Positions 12,576 to 18,684 of a stretch of 18,684 bases of DNA are shown one piece after another; within the stretch, counting starts at the first letter, position 1, and the number at the start of each line of letters is the position of its first letter. The notes beneath the pieces are model-generated. The model was not told where the DNA came from. It did no database searches and saw nothing but the letters and a program-made list of their open reading frames with translations. A program made the translations under genes and the position numbers. This DNA is from Pirellulales bacterium (lineage in GTDB: Bacteria; Planctomycetota; Planctomycetia; Pirellulales; JAICIG01). The stretch covers positions 1 to 18,684 of the forward strand of contig JAICIG010000118.1 of NCBI GenBank assembly GCA_025924495.1. The letters run 5' to 3'.

Positions 12576-13736
12576 ATGAAAGGCCGAAGTACGGTACTCG
12601 GCGCGAATCTCCGGAACAGAATCGCACTGCCCGCCATGCCCTCGCCACGCTCTGCGCCCGCCTTTTACTTGCTTCTGGCTTTACAGGCCGTCATCTGCTT
12701 CTCAGGATGCAACGAGTTCGCTTTCGGCCCTGCAGAAACCGAGACTCGCTCGGGTTCTGCGGTTCATGAGCAGCTGCAGTTAATCGAAAAAGGTCGTCTA
12801 TCCAGTATTTGCACGAGCAGCGCGGCCGATTGGTCGTTGTCGGAGTTGCGACAGCTACGCCCGGCGGAATTGGCCCGGATCAGAAATGTCGACATTTCCA
12901 ATTCTCTGATCACGGACGCCGGCCTGTCGAATTTCTCTCGGCTGAACAGCCTGGAGCAGGTTTCGCTTTTCAACACCAATATTTCGGACGCCGGAATGGC
13001 GAATTTCCGTGATCTATCGGAGATGACGGAACTGAATCTCAACAACACGCATGTGGGCGATTCAGGCATCGAAGAAATCGCGGGGCTGCAGGACTTGAAT
13101 GAGCTCCGCCTGCGCGGCACCCGGGTTACCGACGCGTCGTTGAATGTGATCGGCAAATTCGATCAGCTCGAGAAACTGAGCCTGGCTGGCTGCGCGATCA
13201 CTGACGCGGGGCTCGAGCGATTGGCAGGACTGACTCTGCTTACTGAGCTGCGCCTTGGCAATACTCAAATCACGGATGCTGGATTGAAGCATCTCGCAAA
13301 GATGACCAGGTTGAAACAACTCAGCTTGCGCAACACGAAGATCACCGATGCCGGCTTCAGGCAGCTCGCGGATTTGAAGCAGCTCGAAGAGCTATTGCTC
13401 GAGAACACGGGCATTTCCGACTCCAGCTTGGAAATACTCGCCCCCATGACTGGTTTGCGCATTTTGAGCCTGTCAGGCGTCCAGGTTACCAATCAGGGCC
13501 TGACCAATCTCAGGGGCCTGGGCAAGTTACAGGCTCTCTACCTGGCTCGCACTCGGCTAACTGACGATGGCGTGGAGAATCTAGAAGCGTTAGGTTCGCT
13601 CTATATGCTGGACGTTCAAGGAACGGCCATATCGATCGGCCGGCTGAAATCGCTGCAGAACACTTTGGCCGGGCTTACGGAGTGCTATTTCGACACGAAC
13701 ACGCTTGTCGACTCCGGGCCGGACTCCGGACAGTGA
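12576..13736 (+). CDS. Leucine-rich repeat lipoprotein
   Basis: This 386-residue protein has a long basic N-terminus, a hydrophobic stretch (AFYLLLALQAVICF) and lipobox FSGC with Cys45, so it should be a lipoprotein exposed outside the cytoplasm. About ten leucine-rich repeats of 24 residues cover residues about 90-365, each ending in a variant of ITDAG: ITDAG, ISDAG, VGDSG, VTDAS, ITDAG three times, ISDSS, VTNQG, LTDDG. This is the cysteine-poor, RNI-like type very common in planctomycetes, presumed to bind proteins. The ATG at 12576 is preceded by a TTG that could also initiate, with AGGCGG about 8 bases upstream; the ATG at 12636 would give a shorter, more usual signal peptide but lacks a ribosome binding site. 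Confidence 0.9.
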   Translation: MKGRSTVLGANLRNRIALPAMPSPRSAPAFYLLLALQAVICFSGCNEFAFGPAETETRSGSAVHEQLQLIEKGRLSSICTSSAADWSLSELRQLRPAELARIRNVDISNSLITDAGLSNFSRLNSLEQVSLFNTNISDAGMANFRDLSEMTELNLNNTHVGDSGIEEIAGLQDLNELRLRGTRVTDASLNVIGKFDQLEKLSLAGCAITDAGLERLAGLTLLTELRLGNTQITDAGLKHLAKMTRLKQLSLRNTKITDAGFRQLADLKQLEELLLENTGISDSSLEILAPMTGLRILSLSGVQVTNQGLTNLRGLGKLQALYLARTRLTDDGVENLEALGSLYMLDVQGTAISIGRLKSLQNTLAGLTECYFDTNTLVDSGPDSGQ

Positions 13737-14076
13737 TTTCCCTCGAGGCCATCCCCTTCCGGGCTTCAATTGTTAGTTGCCCAGCCGCCAGCGCAGCTCG
13801 CAAGCAGGACCGAACCTGCAGTCGGTTGTTTCTGGCGTTCGTTTGGGAGGTCGCCGCATCCAGCGAAGTCTAGCCGCCGATCGCTTGGACTGCCTGCCAT
13901 TCGAAATGCACTGCAGCTAGCGTTATGAATTCGGGCGCACGCAGACAACCGACAAGGCGCCGGCTGCTTGCCGTCGCATCGCAATGGCTTGCCAGCAGGT
14001 AGTTTCACGATTGACGGAAATGGCATAGACTGTCGTGAGGAAGCTTGGATGAAAAGCGTGCCGGTTAGGTAAGGTA
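13737..14076 (+). other. Gene-free region before the response regulator
   Basis: No gene is supported in these 340 bases. A small hairpin ACCGA-ACCTGCAG-TCGGT followed by TGTTTCT (about 13809-13833) could weakly end the leucine-rich repeat transcript. The promoter of the response regulator should lie near the end, but I cannot assign boxes. Confidence 0.35.
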
Positions 14077-14760
14077 ATGATCGATCAACCGACCGTGTTC
14101 ATCGTTGACGACGATGAACTGACGTGCCAGACATTGGCAGCAACATTGCAAGCCATGGAACTCCGCAGCGAGACGTTCGAGTCGGCGGACAAGTTCTTGC
14201 AGAATTACGATCCCCGGCGTCCCGGCTGCATGCTGATCGATTTGCGAATGCCCGGGATGAGCGGACTCGAGCTGCTCGCGCGGTTGGCGTCTTATGAGAC
14301 GAGAATTCCGGCCGTGATGCTCAGCTGTTTCGCCGAAGTGCGATCCGCCGTGCAGGCCATGAAGCTTGGCGCCGTCGATTTTTTGGAAAAGCCGTACCGG
14401 TTGGCGGAGCTGCGGGAAACGATTTGGAAGGCGCTTCAACTTGATGCTGTCCGCCGCCGGAAAGCGTTGCCAAAACCCGGGGATCCGTGGCGTCGGTTTA
14501 AAAGTTTGAACGATGATGAACGCCAGGTGCTGCAGATGACTGTCGAAGGCAAGCCGAACAAGGCGATCGCCAAGAGATTGGGAATCGGTCTTCGCACGGT
14601 CCACGTTCGCCGGGCTGCAATCATGAGAAAGTTGAACGTCCGCAGCCGGGCGGAATTGGTCCAATTGGCCGTGGCCGCCGATTTGCAGGCGGGCTACCAG
14701 GCGATTTCTCCGCCACACCCTATCGGCCGCGAGGCGACGATGGCGCCGCTAGTTCGCTGA
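14077..14760 (+). CDS. FixJ-family response regulator (receiver plus LuxR HTH)
   Basis: This 227-residue cytoplasmic transcription factor is of the two-component type. The receiver domain (about 5-120) has acidic residues Asp11-13, phospho-acceptor Asp55 (CMLIDLRMPGMSG), Ser83 in the switch position and Lys105 (EKP), so all residues needed for phosphorylation are present. The LuxR/FixJ helix-turn-helix (about 142-200) reads LNDDERQVLQMTVEGKPNKAIAKRLGIGLRTVHVRRAAIMRKL. The usual 'LTPRE' opening is altered to LNDDE, and the recognition helix has HVRR where most have EVHR. A C-terminal tail of about 25 residues is extra. No histidine kinase is nearby, so it is an orphan here. The Shine-Dalgarno (AAGG) sits very close to the ATG. 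Confidence 0.92.
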   Translation: MIDQPTVFIVDDDELTCQTLAATLQAMELRSETFESADKFLQNYDPRRPGCMLIDLRMPGMSGLELLARLASYETRIPAVMLSCFAEVRSAVQAMKLGAVDFLEKPYRLAELRETIWKALQLDAVRRRKALPKPGDPWRRFKSLNDDERQVLQMTVEGKPNKAIAKRLGIGLRTVHVRRAAIMRKLNVRSRAELVQLAVAADLQAGYQAISPPHPIGREATMAPLVR

Positions 14761-14889
14761 CATCGTACGCCGTACCACGCGAGCAGCGGCCTGAACAGGG
14801 ACGAACTCGCGCAAGCTTGACAGAGATCTTATCGGCGCCTAGCTTAAAACCCTGGGTGGGATGTTGCCTGCGTGTTCAAAGCAGCCTGA

Positions 14890-17106
14890 ATGGCGAACAA
14901 CGATTCCCGAGAAGCTGGTCCGGTCCCTTCGCAGGCAGTTTTTGCACAGCCCCGCCGGTCGCGTCCCATGCTGTGGGGAATCATCGGCCTCTTATTTGCC
15001 GCGCTAGGGGCGACTTATTGGTGGCGGACGCAGGCAACGCGCCCTGCGGTGGTTGTTGCGACGCCTGCATCCGAGGCGGATGAGGAACCAGTCGCCCAGG
15101 TAGTCAATCCCGGCTATGTCGGCATGCAGGCCTGCGTCGCTTGCCATGCAGATCGTGTGGCAGAGTTTCAAGCAACGCGGCATTGTTTGGCTTGTTGCCC
15201 GCCGCAGCCGGACTCGATGCCTGCGGCTTTTTCTTCGCCAGACGCAATCTACGTTACTCATGATCCCGCGCTCCGATTTCAGATGACGCGGTCGGGCGAC
15301 GAATTCTTCCAGACGGCGATCCTGCAGACGCCGCTGGGCGAGAAGCGCAAGAAGTCTCGCATCGACCTGGTTTATGGAGCCGGCGCTGGCACCGACGAAG
15401 TGTATCTGACATGGCGAGGGGACCTACTGTACGAATTGCCAATCGCCTGGCTGCATCCTGAGCACGCTTGGGGCGCCAGTGCGTTCGACCCCTATGGCGC
15501 GGGGGCTTTCGCCCGCGAATTGACGCCGAAGTGCCTGGAATGCCACAACACCTGGTTTGAGCACGCGCCTGGCACGTTGAACGAATACAAGCGTGAAACG
15601 GCCCTGTTGGGCGTCAGCTGCGAAAAATGCCATGGGCCGGGACGTGAACACGTTGTTTTTCATGAGGCGAACCGGCTGGAGAAATCGCCCAAGGCGATCG
15701 TGCGCCCTGCTCGACTCTCGCGCGAGCGACAACTCGATCTTTGTGCACAATGCCACAGCAATGCCATTACGTATCGTAGTCCCGCGTTTAGCTATCTGCC
15801 GGGCGAGCCCTTGGACGAGCATTTTCGCACCCTCGATACCAAACGGCCGGAAGATGATCACGTCGCCAATCAACTCAGCTATTTGCGCGAAAGCAAGTGC
15901 TTTAAGAACAGCGAGACCTTGACTTGCACGACTTGCCACAATCCGCATAAGCCTCGGAAGATGGGCGGCGACGCGGCACAAAGCGCATGCTTGGAGTGCC
16001 ACCAGGCGGTCGATTGCGGCAAGCGGGAACGATTCCCGGCGGCCGTCCAGGACAATTGCGTCGGCTGCCACATGCCTGTCTCGAAGAAGGTCCAGGTTTT
16101 CTTTCGGACCAAAGACGAGGATTTCTTGCCGCCGGTCAACCGCTACGAGCATCGGATTGGCATTTACCCGGCCGCGGAGCAAGAAGTGTTGTTGGCGTGG
16201 CATCGAACTCAGGATGACGATCTCAGCCGCGCCCAGGCACAGCGCCTGACCGCAACCCTCAACGAACATTGGCTTGCTGAGGGCGATCAGAGCCGACAAG
16301 AGCACCGTTGGTTGCCGGCAATATATGCCTATCGTCAAGCTTTGCAGCTGGACCCTACGTCCGCGACGCAAGCCAAATTGGACGAAGTGCTGAAAACTAA
16401 ACGTGAGCTCAGCGACAATTTGGCGAAGGCAGTTCATCTCATGGCGACGAATAAAATCGCCGAAGCCATTCCGATCTTACAGAAGGTTCTTGAGATTGAC
16501 CCCGAGCACGCCAAGGCCCACGGCAAATTGGGCGCCGCTTACGCCGCGACAGGGCAGGAGAAGCGCGCGATCGAGCACTTGCAAGCGTCCGCCAAGTACG
16601 ATCCGGATGACCCCTACGGTCCCGGCATGCTCGGCTGGCTTGCCTTTCTCGAGGGGAGAGTTGAAGAATCGCTGAAACACTATCGCCGCGTGGAGGAGAT
16701 CGAGCCGTACAACGCGCAGGTCAATTATCAAACGGGCCTGGCGCTGTCGAAGCTCAACCGGTGGCAGGAGGCCGAATCGCGGTTCCGGCAGACATTGAAA
16801 ATTGACCCGAATCACGCTGGCGCCAGCCAGGGCCTGAGCCATGCGCTGCGGAAACTAGGTAAAAACAAGGAGTCGCTACGATTCGCCTTACGCGCCGCGA
16901 GCTTGACGAGCTTTCAGAATGTGGACGTCCTGATTTCGCTGGCCGATAGCTATGCAGATGCGGATCGTCCCGTGCTAGCGGGCGAAACGGCCGCGAAGGC
17001 GCTTGCCGCAGCGCAAAGCGGCAACGCCAAGCTCACGCCTGAGAACCGTGTGCGAATGGAGCTTTTGGTAGATCGCGCTAAGCGGTCCGCGAAACAAACA
17101 CAATGA
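14890..17106 (+). CDS. Multiheme cytochrome c with C-terminal TPR domain
   Basis: This 738-residue protein is held outside the cytoplasm by an N-terminal signal anchor (residues 27-45, MLWGIIGLLFAALGATYWW). Seven CxxCH heme c sites are present: CVACH (82-86), CLECH (215-219), CEKCH (244-248), CAQCH (285-289), CTTCH (346-350), CLECH (367-371) and CVGCH (390-394). The layout resembles the cytochrome c554/c' (PF13435-type) proteins. An eighth CxxC at 99-102 is followed by Cys103 rather than His (HCLACCPP). Residues about 430-738 are TPRs, such as AIPILQKVLEIDPEHAKAHGKLGAAYAATGQEKRAIEHLQ, about six units. Such heme-TPR fusions are frequent in planctomycetes and are presumed to pass electrons in the periplasm; the redox partner is unknown. 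There is no clear Shine-Dalgarno. It converges with the next gene, 48 bases away. Confidence 0.9.
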   Translation: MANNDSREAGPVPSQAVFAQPRRSRPMLWGIIGLLFAALGATYWWRTQATRPAVVVATPASEADEEPVAQVVNPGYVGMQACVACHADRVAEFQATRHCLACCPPQPDSMPAAFSSPDAIYVTHDPALRFQMTRSGDEFFQTAILQTPLGEKRKKSRIDLVYGAGAGTDEVYLTWRGDLLYELPIAWLHPEHAWGASAFDPYGAGAFARELTPKCLECHNTWFEHAPGTLNEYKRETALLGVSCEKCHGPGREHVVFHEANRLEKSPKAIVRPARLSRERQLDLCAQCHSNAITYRSPAFSYLPGEPLDEHFRTLDTKRPEDDHVANQLSYLRESKCFKNSETLTCTTCHNPHKPRKMGGDAAQSACLECHQAVDCGKRERFPAAVQDNCVGCHMPVSKKVQVFFRTKDEDFLPPVNRYEHRIGIYPAAEQEVLLAWHRTQDDDLSRAQAQRLTATLNEHWLAEGDQSRQEHRWLPAIYAYRQALQLDPTSATQAKLDEVLKTKRELSDNLAKAVHLMATNKIAEAIPILQKVLEIDPEHAKAHGKLGAAYAATGQEKRAIEHLQASAKYDPDDPYGPGMLGWLAFLEGRVEESLKHYRRVEEIEPYNAQVNYQTGLALSKLNRWQEAESRFRQTLKIDPNHAGASQGLSHALRKLGKNKESLRFALRAASLTSFQNVDVLISLADSYADADRPVLAGETAAKALAAAQSGNAKLTPENRVRMELLVDRAKRSAKQTQ

Positions 17107-17154
17107 CACCGCTGTTTGGGCGGATGCGATGCGGACTATACTGAGCCGAGACGA

Positions 17155-17808
17155 TCATTCGGTGGATGTCTTCCGGTTTTCCGATGCGGCGGATTTGAGC
17201 CTGCCGAGCAGCTCTGTGAGCCGGTTCTCATTCGTCTCTTGAGCAAAAGGATTCGCGTCAGCAGCCGCGGCTCCCATGCCGCCCCCTGCCCCGGGACCGC
17301 CGCCGCCCGCTGGACGCGGCCACCCGATGGCGTCGACAGTTTCCTTCTGCTCCGGGGTGAGCGAAGCCTGGAGCGCTTCTAGCCGGCTCTGAGCTTCCTC
17401 GTCCGTCAAAGTTTTGGCCGCTTCGAGATTTGCCAACTCGGCGCTGATTTTTTGCGCCTGCTCCTGGTCGAAAGTCAGATGCAGATTGAGATTGTCTCGA
17501 GACAGTAGCTCCAGCTTGCCAACTAGCGCCGTCAGGTTCCGTTTGCCTGCGGCGCCCATGCCGCCGCTTGGAGAGCCCATCGCGCGCGATGGGCCGCCAC
17601 TTATTGGCGGTGAACCGGAGGCCGGCATGGGGGATGTACTGGACATAGGCAGAGTCCCCACAACTTGCTCTCTCGGACCAATGAAATGCATCGCCAGGAA
17701 TGTGACGCCCGCTCCAAGAGCAAATCCCAAGATGCCCTTTGCAATCCCGTCGGGAATGTTCTTCGAGGCCGTTTTCGATGCAGAAGACGGATCAGCAGCC
17801 TGAGACAT
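17155..17808 (-). CDS. Single-pass membrane protein with LTPEQ-type helical domain
   Basis: This is a 217-residue protein. A short polar N-terminus precedes one membrane helix (about 22-43, IAKGILGFALGAGVTFLAMHF). A flexible Ser/Pro/Gly/Met stretch (about 52-88), a helical segment (about 90-160) and a Gly/Ala-rich tail complete it. The helical segment contains LVGKLELLSRDNLNLHLTFDQEQAQKISAELANLE and later SLTPEQKETVDAIGWPRP. The LTPEQ element with long amphipathic helices recalls the Spy/CpxP LTXXQ pattern, but the similarity is thin. AGAGGAA sits just before the ATG and supports the start. It follows the FG-GAP gene on the same strand after a 247-base gap that probably holds its own promoter. 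Confidence 0.78.
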   Translation of the reverse strand: MSQAADPSSASKTASKNIPDGIAKGILGFALGAGVTFLAMHFIGPREQVVGTLPMSSTSPMPASGSPPISGGPSRAMGSPSGGMGAAGKRNLTALVGKLELLSRDNLNLHLTFDQEQAQKISAELANLEAAKTLTDEEAQSRLEALQASLTPEQKETVDAIGWPRPAGGGGPGAGGGMGAAAADANPFAQETNENRLTELLGRLKSAASENRKTSTE

Positions 17809-18055
17809 GAGTTCCTCTTTCGTTACGCCGGCTCGGTGAATGGAATGAATGGAGTAGGCCAGGCGAACGCCAGTGGAACATCGTAGTGCGTTTCATCCAA
17901 CTACGAAAGGAGATTTACGATTTAAAGGAAAATCACTACTTGAAGGGAGATTGAAACGGATTGCCAACCGTCGGTATGTTCGCATTCAGAGTGGCGTTCT
18001 ACGCGGGCCCACGTTGCATGCGTCCATGGCCGCATGATTTGCCTCGTCCGATGAA

Positions 18056-18684
18056 CTATTCGGCGGAAGCCTGTGCCGGAACCGGCGTCTCGTTTCGCAG
18101 GAGAACCAAGGGCGATGCCTTTCCGACACGGGTTCGATTGTCGGAATTGAACTCGCCGACTGCCGCGTCGAGATCGCCATCAGCATCAAGATCGGCCAGT
18201 GCAAGAGAAACGTAGTTGCATGCGCCGCGCTCGAGCGAACGCCGATGAAATTCGCCCGGCGCCGTCTGCTCGAGCCAGCAGATAGAATCGAAGCGATCGC
18301 TTCCAAACCGCTTAAGAACTGCGGTGGGCAGCAACGCGACTGCGAGGATGTCTAGATCGCCATCTCGATCCATATCGCCCGCTAAGGCGCGCTGGCACCC
18401 AGGCATGTCCATCAGGTGATGTTCCACCCAAGGGAACTCTCCTTGGTTTTCCAGCCAGCGCAGCGCATGGTACGGTTTGAGGTACTGCCGATCGAAACTG
18501 TCGCCGTTGCTGTACAATAAGTCGAGATCTCCATCCGCGTCCATATCAACGAGCTGCAGACCGCTCGAGCCCCACGACGGATTCGGCGCCGCGTAAACTC
18601 GCTGCGTCTCGAACTTTCCCTCGCCGCAATTGAGGAAGGCCTCGATCACCTCGTGCTCCTGGCTGATCAGCGCCACGAAGTCGA
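18056..18684 (-). CDS. FG-GAP/VCBS repeat protein, 5' end outside the window
   Basis: The last 209 codons of a larger gene are present; the frame stays open to the window edge, so the start lies beyond base 18684. Three repeat units each carry a calcium-binding loop of the DxDxDGDxD type: VDMDADGDLDLLYSNGD, GDMDRDGDLDILAVAL and ADLDADGDLDAAVGEFN. Such units build beta-propellers in secreted or surface proteins. Between them is PYHALRWLENQGEFPWVEHHL, typical of planctomycete FG-GAP proteins. No ASPIC/UnbV tail is seen; the protein ends soon after the last unit (LVLLRNETPVPAQASAE). The missing N-terminus should carry the signal peptide and possibly further domains such as a cytochrome. It lies near the multiheme cytochrome gene but on the opposite strand. 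Confidence 0.88.
   Translation of the reverse strand, partial: DFVALISQEHEVIEAFLNCGEGKFETQRVYAAPNPSWGSSGLQLVDMDADGDLDLLYSNGDSFDRQYLKPYHALRWLENQGEFPWVEHHLMDMPGCQRALAGDMDRDGDLDILAVALLPTAVLKRFGSDRFDSICWLEQTAPGEFHRRSLERGACNYVSLALADLDADGDLDAAVGEFNSDNRTRVGKASPLVLLRNETPVPAQASAE

Noticed and set aside
14065..14718. 217-residue open frame on the minus strand
   Set aside because: Antisense to the response regulator gene, with no recognisable domain.
15424..16437. 337-residue open frame on the minus strand
   Set aside because: It is antisense to the multiheme cytochrome gene, whose seven CxxCH motifs and TPRs prove the plus strand codes; the frame is a shadow of codon bias.

Overview
The window looks like chromosome of a planctomycete, most likely from the Pirellulales and relatives. 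This is inferred from gene content, not from a marker gene. The supporting content is: a protein with a DUF1559 domain, a multiheme cytochrome c fused to TPRs, FG-GAP repeats with DxDxDGDxD calcium loops, a 'TDAG'-type leucine-rich repeat lipoprotein, an ECF sigma factor with a non-zinc-finger membrane partner, and short hairpin repeats of the kind common in these genomes. Base composition is GC-rich throughout. I see no phage, insertion sequence, CRISPR array, rRNA or tRNA.

Layout. (1) 1-1422, minus strand: a GntR/YtrA-type repressor overlaps a YtrB-type ABC ATPase by 4 bases. They are read from a good promoter whose -10 is covered by a palindromic operator. (2) 1526-5845, plus strand: an ECF sigma factor overlaps a single-pass membrane protein (probable anti-sigma). 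Two secreted proteins follow, one ending in a pilin-like tail and one in a DUF1559 domain. Three different short repeat families sit within 700 bases here, two of them in frame inside the anti-sigma-like gene. (3) 6149-8664, plus strand: a cold-shock protein, a CorA-type Mg/Co transporter and a DUF456 membrane protein, the first two with unusually long gene-free leaders. (4) 8689-9988, minus strand: a small winged-helix protein and a 140-residue protein of unknown role. Between them lies a stretch of nearly back-to-back hairpins ending in a strong intrinsic terminator, the best candidate in the window for an undescribed structured RNA. (5) 10270-13736: a TPR lipoprotein, a 77-residue small protein preceded by a perfect 20-base palindrome, a membrane-anchored hypothetical protein (minus), and the leucine-rich repeat lipoprotein. 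(6) 14077-18684: an orphan FixJ-type response regulator, the seven-heme cytochrome/TPR protein, and, convergent to it, a membrane protein with an LTPEQ-type helical domain and the end of an FG-GAP protein that runs off the window.

How the genes may work together. Only two groups look clearly like units: the repressor/ABC pair, and the sigma/anti-sigma pair, which may include the two secreted proteins behind it. The cytochrome and the FG-GAP protein fit the extracytoplasmic heme-protein neighbourhoods common in Planctomycetes. The other genes look like single-gene transcripts of a slowly evolving core or shell genome. No defence or mobile system was found.
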